Shown: piece after piece, positions 8,333-15,398 of the stretch
Numbering within the stretch: the stretch's first letter is position 1
Layout: each line of letters opens with the position of its first letter
NCBI GenBank assembly: GCA_947625575.1
Contig: CANQOV010000005.1
Location: forward strand, 1-47,140
Source: an uncultured Bacilli bacterium
Lineage (GTDB): Bacteria; Bacillota_I; Bacilli_A; RF39; UBA660
Length of the DNA: 47,140 nucleotides
Direction of reading: 5' to 3'
Made by a program: the position numbers and the translations under genes
The notes under the pieces: model-generated
What the model was told of the DNA's origin: nothing
The model's input: only the letters and a program-made list of their open reading frames with translations
Databases searched by the model: none

Positions 8333-8359
8333 AAAAAACTAATCCATTTCTGAATTAGT
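8333..8359 (-). terminator. Terminator after tRNA-His
   Basis: Minus-strand ACTAAT and ATTAGT pair around ten bases and run into TTTTTTG, about 40 nt beyond the tRNA 3' end. A second small hairpin (CTCGAA/TTCGAG) lies between them. Confidence 0.7.
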
Positions 8360-8399
8360 CATTTATCATAACTCGAAAAAGTTCGAGCAAGTTTCACAA

Positions 8400-8476
8400 T
8401 GGGGTGCGATAAGGGGATCGAACCCTTGCATACCGGAGCCACAATCCGGCGTGTTAACCACTTCACCAATCACACC
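8400..8476 (-). tRNA. tRNA-His(GTG)
   Basis: The minus strand folds as a cloverleaf. The acceptor strands GTGTGAT and ATCGCAC pair, with the extra G at -1 opposite C73, which is the tRNA-His hallmark. CCA is encoded. The anticodon loop in GGATTGTGGCTCC gives GTG, and the T-arm is GGGTTCGATCCCC. It is not used as the phage attachment site, which lies in cotJC. Confidence 0.96.
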
Positions 8477-8560
8477 ATAAATGTTTCATGTATTATATTA
8501 ACATCGTTTTTAAGTTTTGACAAGGTTTTTCATTACTTTTATGGTGTTTTGGTAATTATT

Positions 8561-8914
8561 TTACTTTTCAGTAGTCAATTTTTTTTGATTTACGTAACCT
8601 ACAAATCCTAGGATAATCATTGGGATACATAGTACAGCATATAGCATAAATACCAATGCTCCAACAGAATATAGAATTGCTCCTACTAAAGCTGCCCATG
8701 ATTTTCTTAAGAAGAATCCTAGCCATGAGAATATTGCTCCTAGTCCCATAATAACCATGTGTGGTGTTACTAATGCTGTGGCAATAGCTCCTCCTACTAC
8801 CTCGGCAGAATCCTCACTCATCATTGAGCCTAGGAAGTTATACATTAAATATATAATGTATGCAGTGGCAAATATTGCACAAACAAATAATACTTTACTT
8901 CTATTTTTAAACAT
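8561..8914 (-). CDS. Small membrane protein, unknown
   Basis: 117 aa with about four predicted membrane helices (residues 8-28, 43-62, 66-83 and 85-108). The sequence is Gly/Ala-rich, as in MVIMGLGAIFSWLGFFL. AGGAGTG precedes the ATG. It follows the lipoprotein gene 8924-9445 by nine bases and is probably co-transcribed. Not recognised as a named family. Confidence 0.75.
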   Translation of the reverse strand: MFKNRSKVLFVCAIFATAYIIYLMYNFLGSMMSEDSAEVVGGAIATALVTPHMVIMGLGAIFSWLGFFLRKSWAALVGAILYSVGALVFMLYAVLCIPMIILGFVGYVNQKKLTTEK

Positions 8915-8923
8915 ATTTCACTC

Positions 8924-9445
8924 CTATTTTATATCAGTTTTATTTATTTTAAATTTAATGTTATCGTCAAATAAACTATCTTGATAATATAAGTTATAAT
9001 ATTCTTTATCTTTTACATCAAAGGCTATTTGTCCTTTTAAGGTGTCATTAGCCATGATAGAGCCATCTAAACTACTTTTTATAGCTTCTAACATATATTC
9101 TTGGCTTTGCTTTTCGCCGTCTGGATCTTTTAATTCAAACTGCAATATTGATGAGATACTCTGTTCTTCATCACCAGTGTTTTCGATTGTTATATCTATT
9201 ATTATGAAGTAATCATTTTCTGGCTCGTTATAACTATAACATTTGCCGTCATATTCATAGGCACACTCTTTTGTTAATTTTTTAATGGAATTAATTTTTA
9301 GTTTTGTTTTATTTACAATAGCAGTTTCGTTTACAGTAAAACTTGTTTTTGTATTTCCTTTTTGATCTGTTGACTTGGTTGTTGTACAGCCTGTAACACT
9401 AACAATTAGTAGGATTGCTACTAAAGACATAATTAATTTTTTCAT
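8924..9445 (-). CDS. DUF4352-type lipoprotein
   Basis: The signal peptide ends in VTGC (lipobox). The mature part has the immunoglobulin-like DUF4352 pattern: an early VNETAIVNKTKLKI strand, DYFIIIDITIENTGDEEQSIS, then a LKGQIAFDV strand near the C-terminus. The start at 9445 (MKKLIMS) is preferred to the listed 9454 because AAGGAGGTG precedes it. It is transcribed divergently from the XRE regulator at 9553, which may control it. Confidence 0.8.
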   Translation of the reverse strand: MKKLIMSLVAILLIVSVTGCTTTKSTDQKGNTKTSFTVNETAIVNKTKLKINSIKKLTKECAYEYDGKCYSYNEPENDYFIIIDITIENTGDEEQSISSILQFELKDPDGEKQSQEYMLEAIKSSLDGSIMANDTLKGQIAFDVKDKEYYNLYYQDSLFDDNIKFKINKTDIK

Positions 9446-9552
9446 AATACACACCTCCTTTTTTATATTGTAACATATAAACTTCTCGTAGGCGACATAT
9501 TTTTTTTATTTTTTGTGGAATAATTGTTTTAAAGAGGAGGTGTATAACTTCT

Positions 9553-9810
9553 ATGAGAAGATATTCTAAAGATATTTTATCTATTCAAGTTAGAAAAAAT
9601 ATTAGAAAATATAGGCTAATTCGTGGTTATACACTTCAAGAGTTAGCGGATTTAACTGATTTGACGCATGGTTATGTTCGTGATTTAGAGTGTTTGAGCA
9701 TAGATAAAACACCAACTTTGGAAACTATTGGAAAATTTGCTGATGCTTTAGAAATAGACATCAGACAGTTATTTGATGATGTGGATATCGATTCTTCAAA
9801 TAAAAAATGA
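9553..9810 (+). CDS. XRE-family transcriptional regulator
   Basis: 85 aa. Residues 12-75 form a lambda-repressor-like helix-turn-helix: IRKYRLIRGYTLQELADLTD then LTHGYVRDLE. AGAGGAGGTG precedes the ATG. It diverges from the lipoprotein gene at 9445, and the 107-bp gap contains CTCGTAGGCGACA, a possible operator. It converges on the 3' part of cotJC. Confidence 0.85.
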   Translation: MRRYSKDILSIQVRKNIRKYRLIRGYTLQELADLTDLTHGYVRDLECLSIDKTPTLETIGKFADALEIDIRQLFDDVDIDSSNKK

Positions 9811-9828
9811 CCAAACTATTGTTGGTCA
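9801..9828 (-). terminator. cotJC terminator
   Basis: Minus-strand TGACCAA-CAATAGT-TTGGTCA is followed by TTTTTTATTT. The cotJC stop codon lies in the loop. The intact terminator shows that the 3' fragment is the genuine end of the gene. Confidence 0.85.
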
Positions 9829-10190
9829 TAACCTTTACTTACGTACTCATCATATAATTCTTTAAATCTATTAAAATGGACTACTTCTCTTTGTCTTAAC
9901 CATAATAATGGTTCAATTACATCTTTATCAGTTGCTAAATCTATTAAATTTTCATAAACTGCACGGGCTTTCTGTTCAGCAGCCATGTCTTCAGATAAGT
10001 CTGCGACTGGATCTCCAGTTGATGAAAAGTATGTTACTGTAAATGGTACTCCATTGGCATCAGTTGGATATTGTCCAATGCCATGTTCAGCATAAACTCC
10101 TTCTAGACCTGCTTCTTTTATTTCTTTGATAGTTGCATTTTGCATTAGTTGAAAAATCATGGTATTAATCATTTCGACATGGCCTAATTC
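9816..10190 (-). CDS. cotJC: CotJC 3' part (interrupted spore-coat Mn-catalase gene)
   Basis: Encodes the C-terminal 123 residues or so of CotJC, a spore-coat protein of the manganese-catalase family. From the junction it reads ELGHVEMINTM and includes AAEQKARAVYENL and RQREVVHFNRFKEL, which carry family metal ligands (His of ExxH, Glu of AAEQKA, His of REVVHF). There is no start codon or ribosome-binding site of its own: the listed ATG (10172) is the internal Met after HVE. The sequence runs in frame up to the attachment core at 10186-10190, where the prophage begins. The 5' part lies 33 kb away at 43160-43356. It is not decayed, as expected if it is rejoined when needed. Confidence 0.95.
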   Translation of the reverse strand, partial: ELGHVEMINTMIFQLMQNATIKEIKEAGLEGVYAEHGIGQYPTDANGVPFTVTYFSSTGDPVADLSEDMAAEQKARAVYENLIDLATDKDVIEPLLWLRQREVVHFNRFKELYDEYVSKGYDQQ

Positions 10191-10193
10191 ATC
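10186..10193 (-). mobile_element. attL core of the cotJC prophage
   Basis: The minus strand reads GATGAATT here and GAAGAATT at the other end (43160-43167). The shared run GAATT (10186-10190 and 43160-43164) is the likely crossover region. Recombination anywhere within it gives the codons GAA GAA TTA GGC CAT (EELGH). The very short identity suits a large serine recombinase. The exact crossover dinucleotide cannot be fixed from sequence. Confidence 0.85.
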
Positions 10194-10223
10194 ATAACAT
10201 TAAGGTTATCAGTGATAATTAAA

Positions 10224-10257
10224 TAAAAAAAGAGCCTAGCAAAAAAACTAGACTCTT
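10224..10257 (-). terminator. Terminator of the phage late operon
   Basis: Minus-strand AAGAGTCTAG and CTAGGCTCTT pair around an eight-base loop and are followed by TTTTTATTT. It overlaps the endolysin stop and sits about 30 bp inside attL. Confidence 0.85.
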
Positions 10258-11219
10258 TTATATATCTTTTCATTTTTGTTTAATTTAATATAATATTTGT
10301 CATTTTCTTTTGCCTCGAAAACTAAATATTTGTTGTCTTCTGTTTTACTATTTAAGTCTTCGATTTCATTTTTTAATTGTAATATTTCTTTATCTTTTTC
10401 TGCAATAGAACTTTTTAATGTTTCTATTTCTTTTTTTAAAGTCTCTTCATTATTTGTTGGTTGTACAACAACTTCTTCTTTTTTTGGATAAACTTTTGTG
10501 TCTTCTTTAGTACCTGCTATCCAACCGAAGCCCACATTATACCAAGTATAACCATTTGCTGTTTTTGTTTCTGTATAATTATAAATACCAAAATCGCAAT
10601 ATCCTAAAATAGCTTGATTAATTCCTGCACTCTTACGAACTCTTAATTTATAGCCAACTACTTCTATTTGGTTTTTAGATGTATCCTTTTTTGCCACTTT
10701 AGAAGCCCCTAGAAGCTTCATTATTTCTTTACTCAATGAAGAACTACCTATCGTTTGTTTTTCGTCTGCAAACGTATAATCTAGAGGGTTAACAATGTAT
10801 TTCAATCTGTCGTTCCAATTGAATTTATAATTTTTAGGTACTTTCCATAATTCATAATGCAAGTGTGTTGCATAACCAAAAGTATTACCCATACTTGCTA
10901 TTTGCTGTCCTCTTGATACTTTATCCCCTTTTTTAACCTTAATTGAGTCAGTTTTTAAATGACAATATCTACTTATTAATTCACTTGTATTATCAAAACT
11001 ATGTCTTATCCATATATAGTTACCTGCATTACCACTACCAGTTGACTTGCCAACATCTAAAACAGTACCGTCATTAACAGCATATACTGACTCTCCCTCA
11101 TATTTATGCCAACCAAAGTCTACACCTTTATGATAATTACTCTTTGAATAAGGACTTGAAGTATCTTTAAATTTACAAGTTACACCATTGAATTCTAGAG
11201 GCAATCTATTATATTTCAT
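10248..11219 (-). CDS. Phage endolysin: M23 peptidase with SH3 domain
   Basis: Lysis enzyme acting on peptidoglycan cross-links. Residues about 20-150 form an M23 (LytM/lysostaphin-type) zinc peptidase with the ligands of HKGVDFG and HLHYELW. Residues about 183-238 resemble a bacterial SH3 wall-binding domain (LRVRKSAGINQAILGYC, then YTWYNVGFGWIAG). A predicted coiled coil (about 258-292, NEETLKKEIETLKSSI) and a short C-terminal tail follow. There is no signal peptide, so release would depend on the holin. It overlaps the end of the holin-like gene by 11 bp. It is the last late gene. Confidence 0.9.
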   Translation of the reverse strand: MKYNRLPLEFNGVTCKFKDTSSPYSKSNYHKGVDFGWHKYEGESVYAVNDGTVLDVGKSTGSGNAGNYIWIRHSFDNTSELISRYCHLKTDSIKVKKGDKVSRGQQIASMGNTFGYATHLHYELWKVPKNYKFNWNDRLKYIVNPLDYTFADEKQTIGSSSLSKEIMKLLGASKVAKKDTSKNQIEVVGYKLRVRKSAGINQAILGYCDFGIYNYTETKTANGYTWYNVGFGWIAGTKEDTKVYPKKEEVVVQPTNNEETLKKEIETLKSSIAEKDKEILQLKNEIEDLNSKTEDNKYLVFEAKENDKYYIKLNKNEKIYKRV

Positions 11220-11556
11220 CTTTGCTATCCTCGAAAGTTATCTCATTTTCTATTGGTACAGATACATTTTTGTTCATGCTTCCAAAACTCTTAAATATCT
11301 TATCTTCAAAAGCTTTATAAATAGCGTCTGCTCCAATATAAGTTATAACACCTACCCAAATAGAACTTTGCCAACTTAAATCACTAAAACTAATTGAAAA
11401 CACAAACCCTACTATCAAAGAAACCACTATTGATATTATTGATAATGCTTTCTTATTGTTTATCATTTCTTTTATTTTTTGTATCAATGCTGTACTTATT
11501 ATTGAACTTGCTATTGCTACTACTAATATAACTTTTATTAAATCTAAATCTAACAT
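11209..11556 (-). CDS. Phage holin-like protein
   Basis: About 115 aa with two to three hydrophobic helices (about residues 4-24, 36-58 and 66-84) and a charged C-terminus, directly before the endolysin. These are the usual features of a Firmicute phage holin. The start at 11556 is chosen because AAAGGAGTG precedes that ATG. Family assignment is by context. Confidence 0.7.
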   Translation of the reverse strand: MLDLDLIKVILVVAIASSIISTALIQKIKEMINNKKALSIISIVVSLIVGFVFSISFSDLSWQSSIWVGVITYIGADAIYKAFEDKIFKSFGSMNKNVSVPIENEITFEDSKDEI

Positions 11557-11569
11557 TTCTATCACTCCT

Positions 11570-11887
11570 TTAATTTAATTCTTGATACTTTTTTTCAATA
11601 AATGCTATTTCATTGTTAATGTAATTGTTTTCAACATTTAACTTTTTGACTAATTTTTTATATCTATCAATTAATTCAAAAATTGCTTGATATTCCCCTC
11701 GTATCTTTGGTATGCCATTTCTTAAATCTCCTGCAAAATCACAAATTTCATATCTCAATTGAAGTCTATCGTTGTCATATAATCCTTTCAATTTTTTATC
11801 TAATAGTTTACTAATTGCTGCTATCACTGTTGTTGAAGATGTAATTATACCCGCTAACAATCCTAGCCAATTACTTATATCACTCAT
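11570..11887 (-). CDS. Phage membrane-anchored lysis-module protein
   Basis: 105 aa. One N-terminal transmembrane helix (LLAGIITSSTTVIAAI) precedes a basic, helical cytoplasmic part (LLDKKLKGLYDNDRLQLRYE). It lies between the tail-tip genes and the holin-like gene, so an accessory holin or lysis regulator is likely. AAAGGAGTGATAA precedes the start. Not recognised as a specific family. Confidence 0.6.
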   Translation of the reverse strand: MSDISNWLGLLAGIITSSTTVIAAISKLLDKKLKGLYDNDRLQLRYEICDFAGDLRNGIPKIRGEYQAIFELIDRYKKLVKKLNVENNYINNEIAFIEKKYQELN

Positions 11888-11902
11888 TATTTATCACTCC
11901 TT

Positions 11903-12520
11903 TTAATTACTAATTTTTTTCCAATAAAATTTATTACAATAACTATCAAGCATTTGTGAATATGATAATGTTATAGTTGTATCACATCGAAACTCGTTTC
12001 CAGAGGCGATTGAGCCACCAGAAGTTTTACACACAACATCAATACTTCTAATTGCTCCAGTATTATCAATTTCAATCATTATAATACCGTTTCCACCATC
12101 TGCTGTTGCTATAAATCCTTTGTAACTTATACTTGGTTTAGAAAACCCTATTCTTTCCCAGTCAATTTTTCCATATTCAATAGTTGAGTCTGCAACAGTA
12201 ACAGATGGATTAATATGTATGGCAATATTTGCTGTGTGTCCAGCTAATGATGCCCAAACTTTAAATGTTGAACAATTACTCTTTGTTACATAGTCTTTAT
12301 CACTAGTAGTTATATATTGTGATTTGAACTCTTTATCAATTAATTCCCATGTTCCCCCATACTTTGATTGGGGATTTTCATTTGTTGATGTACATATAAT
12401 CATGTTGGGCTGTGTGATAAACTTATCTAATGTATTTCCACTTTTTGAACTTATATTGCAAGCTATATCTTTCCATGATATTTTGCTATTGTTTCCAAAT
12501 AAATTACTAAATATTTTCAT
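11903..12520 (-). CDS. Tail-tip/receptor-binding paralogue 3
   Basis: Third of three tandem related genes. The N-terminal module MKIFSNLFGNNSKISWKDIA matches the start of the two genes upstream. Then follow MIICTSTNENPQSKYGGTWE (the GGTWE motif is common in phage fibre proteins), a divergent middle, and a C-terminus NKFYWKKISN shared with the 12563 gene. No clear ribosome-binding site is visible. I start at the Met that aligns with the paralogues, although the listed ORF begins at 12544. Role as receptor-binding protein or tail-tip adhesin is inferred from position. Confidence 0.7.
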   Translation of the reverse strand: MKIFSNLFGNNSKISWKDIACNISSKSGNTLDKFITQPNMIICTSTNENPQSKYGGTWELIDKEFKSQYITTSDKDYVTKSNCSTFKVWASLAGHTANIAIHINPSVTVADSTIEYGKIDWERIGFSKPSISYKGFIATADGGNGIIMIEIDNTGAIRSIDVVCKTSGGSIASGNEFRCDTTITLSYSQMLDSYCNKFYWKKISN

Positions 12521-12562
12521 TATTTTTCGTATCATAATTAACATCGTAAAAATTTTTTAAAT

Positions 12563-13183
12563 CTAATTGCTAACTTTTTTCCAGTAAAATTTGTCGCAAT
12601 ATTCATCTAACATATTATCCATTGCTGTTGCAAAATCATAATTAATATATGCATTAGCTCCTGAAGCTATAGATGTTGCACTACCTCTTCCAATAATATC
12701 AACACAGTTAGCAATACCAGTATTCCAAGCTATATTTACCATGATAATACCATTATTTACATCTGTTCCTGCAAGCAAATTTGTTGGGCTAAAATGCATC
12801 GTACTTATACCAAGTTTTTTAAAATCAATTGTAAATAATTCTGCGGTAGTGTCTGTTAATGCCTTGGCGGTAACAAAATTTATTCTTAATGAATTAGTAT
12901 GCCCTGTACGAGCATAATAGATTGTGCATGATGAAATATTACTTGTTATAGAAGAGCCAGTCAAATCAAAATGTCCTGCCTCATTTCTAAACTCTTTGTC
13001 TATTAATTCCCAAGTACCACCATATTTTAATTGTGGGTTTTCGTTTTTTGAAGTACAGATGATCATATCTGGTTGTGTGATATATTTATCTAATGTTTTA
13101 GATTTATTACTACCACCTTTACAAGCTATTTCTTCCCATGAGATTTTTGAGTTATTACCGAAAAAATTCTTAAAAACTTTCAC
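12563..13183 (-). CDS. Tail-tip/receptor-binding paralogue 2 (GTG start)
   Basis: Shares with its neighbours the N-terminal KVFKNFFGNNSKISWEEIA and with the 11903 gene the segment KYGGTWELIDKEF and the C-terminal CDKFYWKKVSN. The middle (about residues 75-190) is different, as expected for a variable receptor-binding region. The likely start is GTG at 13183, which aligns with the MKVF of the paralogue and has GAGGTG nine bases upstream. That SD lies in a small hairpin (ACCTC/GAGGT). A G10 tract lies about 45 bp before the start. Confidence 0.72.
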   Translation of the reverse strand: MKVFKNFFGNNSKISWEEIACKGGSNKSKTLDKYITQPDMIICTSKNENPQLKYGGTWELIDKEFRNEAGHFDLTGSSITSNISSCTIYYARTGHTNSLRINFVTAKALTDTTAELFTIDFKKLGISTMHFSPTNLLAGTDVNNGIIMVNIAWNTGIANCVDIIGRGSATSIASGANAYINYDFATAMDNMLDEYCDKFYWKKVSN

Positions 13184-13191
13184 GATTAACA

Positions 13192-13206
13192 CCTCGACTA
13201 GAGGTT
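13192..13206 (-). promoter_or_regulatory. Hairpin covering the SD of the 12563 gene
   Basis: Minus-strand ACCTC-TAGTC-GAGGT forms a 5-bp stem. Its right arm is the GAGGT Shine-Dalgarno of the next gene. It may limit translation. Confidence 0.4.
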
Positions 13207-13225
13207 ATATTAATTACTAATACAA

Positions 13226-13235
13226 CCCCCCCCCC
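13226..13235 (-). repeat. Homopolymer G10 (C10 on plus) before tail-tip gene 2
   Basis: Ten consecutive C on the plus strand in very AT-rich DNA, between the first and second tail-tip genes. A short reading frame on the minus strand, MKDKKFKTWGGGLY, runs through it and ends soon after. Long homopolymers of this kind are typical slippage sites. Confidence 0.9.
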
Positions 13236-13286
13236 AAGTCTTAAATTTTTTGTCTTTCATATTATTAGTTATTAACTAATTGCACT

Positions 13287-13730
13287 TTATGTCTTTACTT
13301 TGCCTATGGCTAACCATGAAATCGTTGGCTCTACACCTCCAGTTGAAGCATTAACTGATTGTATTGTAAAACCTGTGGAAGTCATTGAAACTGGCTTATT
13401 TACTACATCTTTATAATTTTTGTTTGTCGTACTATTACTCATTTGCAAGAATACAAAGGCATTGCTTCCAAACTCTTCTTTATATGTTACTTGAGTATCT
13501 GTATTTGCTCCTGCACTTATTTTTATTGGCTCTCTTCCTAATGTAATTTGTAAATCGCCAATTTTGATAACAGATTGTGTATTACTTGCAACGTTTGTAA
13601 AATATGTTTCAATTTTAGGTATTAACTTATCAAGTGTTTTTGCTTTATTACTGGTGTCCTTACCTGCTATTTCCTCCCACGATATTTTGGAATTATTTCC
13701 AAATAAATTTTTGAACACTTTCATAGGCAT
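13287..13730 (-). CDS. Tail-tip/receptor-binding paralogue 1
   Basis: 147 aa. The N-terminal module KVFKNLFGNNSKISWEEIAG is shared with the next two genes. The rest is a different beta-rich domain (QSVIKIGDLQITLGREPIKI and onward) without the GGTWE segment. The start may be the first or third Met (MPMK). Neither has a good SD. A G9 tract and a hairpin precede it. Probable tail-tip protein by position and shared module. Confidence 0.65.
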   Translation of the reverse strand: MPMKVFKNLFGNNSKISWEEIAGKDTSNKAKTLDKLIPKIETYFTNVASNTQSVIKIGDLQITLGREPIKISAGANTDTQVTYKEEFGSNAFVFLQMSNSTTNKNYKDVVNKPVSMTSTGFTIQSVNASTGGVEPTISWLAIGKVKT

Positions 13731-13759
13731 ACAGAGTGCAATTTAATTAAATAACTGCA

Positions 13760-13768
13760 CCCCCCCCC
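13760..13768 (-). repeat. Homopolymer G9 (C9 on plus) before tail-tip gene 1
   Basis: Nine consecutive C on the plus strand, 30 bp before the start of the first tail-tip gene and after the stop of the 13785 gene. It is followed on the minus strand by an imperfect hairpin (GTGCA...TGCAC). Confidence 0.9.
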
Positions 13769-13784
13769 GAACAAATGTTTGTTT

Positions 13785-15398
13785 TTACTCATTACTATCT
13801 TCCTCACTTTCTATAAATTCTTCTATACTAGGGCTTTCAACAGTGTTTGTATCATCAAAAATGCTTGGTTGTTCTACCATGCTTTCATCTGCTGTCGCCT
13901 CTTCCCAGTCTTCACTTTCTGCAAAAAACGGAACTAGATATCTATTTGAATATACATCTCCCCAAAATTGAGTGCCTCCAAGATTTTCATCATACTCTCC
14001 ACCTAAAGCAACTTTATTTAGGTGTCCGTCAATTGCTGGAGAGCCAGCCATTAAGGTTATATTATCAAAAGTTATTTTATCTAGTGAATCTTCTATTTCT
14101 ACAATTATGTTATAAGATTTATCAAGTATAAAGCCATTGTCTGGACTATCTCCTTTAACATAATCATCAAAAGAAAATTTGTTTTGGCTTTCTGTTAAAA
14201 CAATTGCTGTTGTTCCATCTACAAAACTTGTATCAGTTACTTTTTTATATCTATATTTTACTTTTAATGTATTTTCAACTGCTCCAAAATTTCCTTGCCA
14301 AAATGTTCCAGAAAAGCTTAACTTTGTTTGTGTTGATGAGCCACCGTCTCTTAATGCTGTTGCATTTCCTTTACCTAGTTTTTGATAATTTATGAATTTA
14401 CTTACTTTTTTTGATAAACTTGTTGAATTGCCTCTTGTATCCACTGCATAAACATTTATTGTATCTCCAACCATGCCAATAATTGTATAAGGCAAGTTAG
14501 ATGGAGAAACCAAAGTATTATTAATTAAATAATGATCAATTGTAGCCCCTTTAGTTCCTGTTGCGGGTGTTACTGAGACTTTAATATTACTAAAGCCACT
14601 TACACTGGTTTTACTATCTTGTGTTAACTGTATTGTTTTGGTATTAATATCCTCATAATCAAAACTTGAAAATTGAGGGTTTGCATTTGTAATAATTGCT
14701 GTAGAGTTTAAAGAACTTGTTCCTAAATTTGTGGTATCACTTAAAGTCTCCAAATCCCATTTAATACTTAAACTATTACTATTAGGGGACAAGCCATATA
14801 TTGTATTTATCTGTTGTTGAGATAGCGATATACTATCTCCGTCAGAAACATCATTAAATTTTGCAATTTGTGTTTGCCCACTAGAGCCTACAAAATACAA
14901 TGTTAAATTGTTTATATATGAATCATCATGCCTAGTTATTGACAAAACTAGTGATTGTTCTAAATTTAATGAGTTATTATTTTGAAATTCATTTAATACA
15001 CTTATAAGTTTTGAAAGCGATAAAGAAGCTGTTCCAGACATTTTATCACTTGTGGCATCACTATAATAACAAGTAAATTTTACTTTTACACTTGTAGTTG
15101 TTGACGGAATATTTACTTCAAAAGTATCATTTGTGGTGTGAACACTTGTATTGTTCCATGAGTCATTTCTACCTTTTAGGGTTAATCTTTTTGTTTGGGT
15201 TGTTATTCCAGTACCACTTATTTCAACTTCTCCATACAAATATATACCTGTTCCGACATAACCAGATGAAGTAACTAAATTTGTTTTTGCTGTTAATTTG
15301 AAGTTTGTTTTAGTGCTAGTTCTTGATGATTCTGTTATTGTTAATACACTTTTTGTTGTTGTTCCTGAAATCATCTTTTGTAAAGTTATTGTTGCCAT
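13785..15398 (-). CDS. Phage minor structural protein, DUF859-like
   Basis: 537 aa and rich in beta-strand and Ser/Thr. It begins MATITLQKMISGTTTKSVLT and carries, near the C-terminus, HLNKVALGGEYDENLGGTQF then WGDVYSNRYLVP, which resembles the DUF859 family of siphovirus tail-tip proteins. It follows the tail endopeptidase with a 1-bp overlap and precedes the tail-tip paralogues. It is likely part of the baseplate or fibre. The acidic tail of repeated E/S/T is unusual. Confidence 0.75.
   Translation of the reverse strand: MATITLQKMISGTTTKSVLTITESSRTSTKTNFKLTAKTNLVTSSGYVGTGIYLYGEVEISGTGITTQTKRLTLKGRNDSWNNTSVHTTNDTFEVNIPSTTTSVKVKFTCYYSDATSDKMSGTASLSLSKLISVLNEFQNNNSLNLEQSLVLSITRHDDSYINNLTLYFVGSSGQTQIAKFNDVSDGDSISLSQQQINTIYGLSPNSNSLSIKWDLETLSDTTNLGTSSLNSTAIITNANPQFSSFDYEDINTKTIQLTQDSKTSVSGFSNIKVSVTPATGTKGATIDHYLINNTLVSPSNLPYTIIGMVGDTINVYAVDTRGNSTSLSKKVSKFINYQKLGKGNATALRDGGSSTQTKLSFSGTFWQGNFGAVENTLKVKYRYKKVTDTSFVDGTTAIVLTESQNKFSFDDYVKGDSPDNGFILDKSYNIIVEIEDSLDKITFDNITLMAGSPAIDGHLNKVALGGEYDENLGGTQFWGDVYSNRYLVPFFAESEDWEEATADESMVEQPSIFDDTNTVESPSIEEFIESEEDSNE

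Noticed and set aside
8400-8476. tRNA-His as prophage attachment site
   Set aside because: No tRNA fragment lies at either phage end. The ends match cotJC.
10172-10172. ATG listed as start of an independent 118-aa protein
   Set aside because: It is the internal Met of HVEMINTM in CotJC. No SD precedes it, and the frame runs upstream to the attachment core.
13226-13235. G10 tract as a translational fusion between neighbouring genes
   Set aside because: In all three frames stops occur between the tract and the next gene start, so slippage cannot join the proteins directly.
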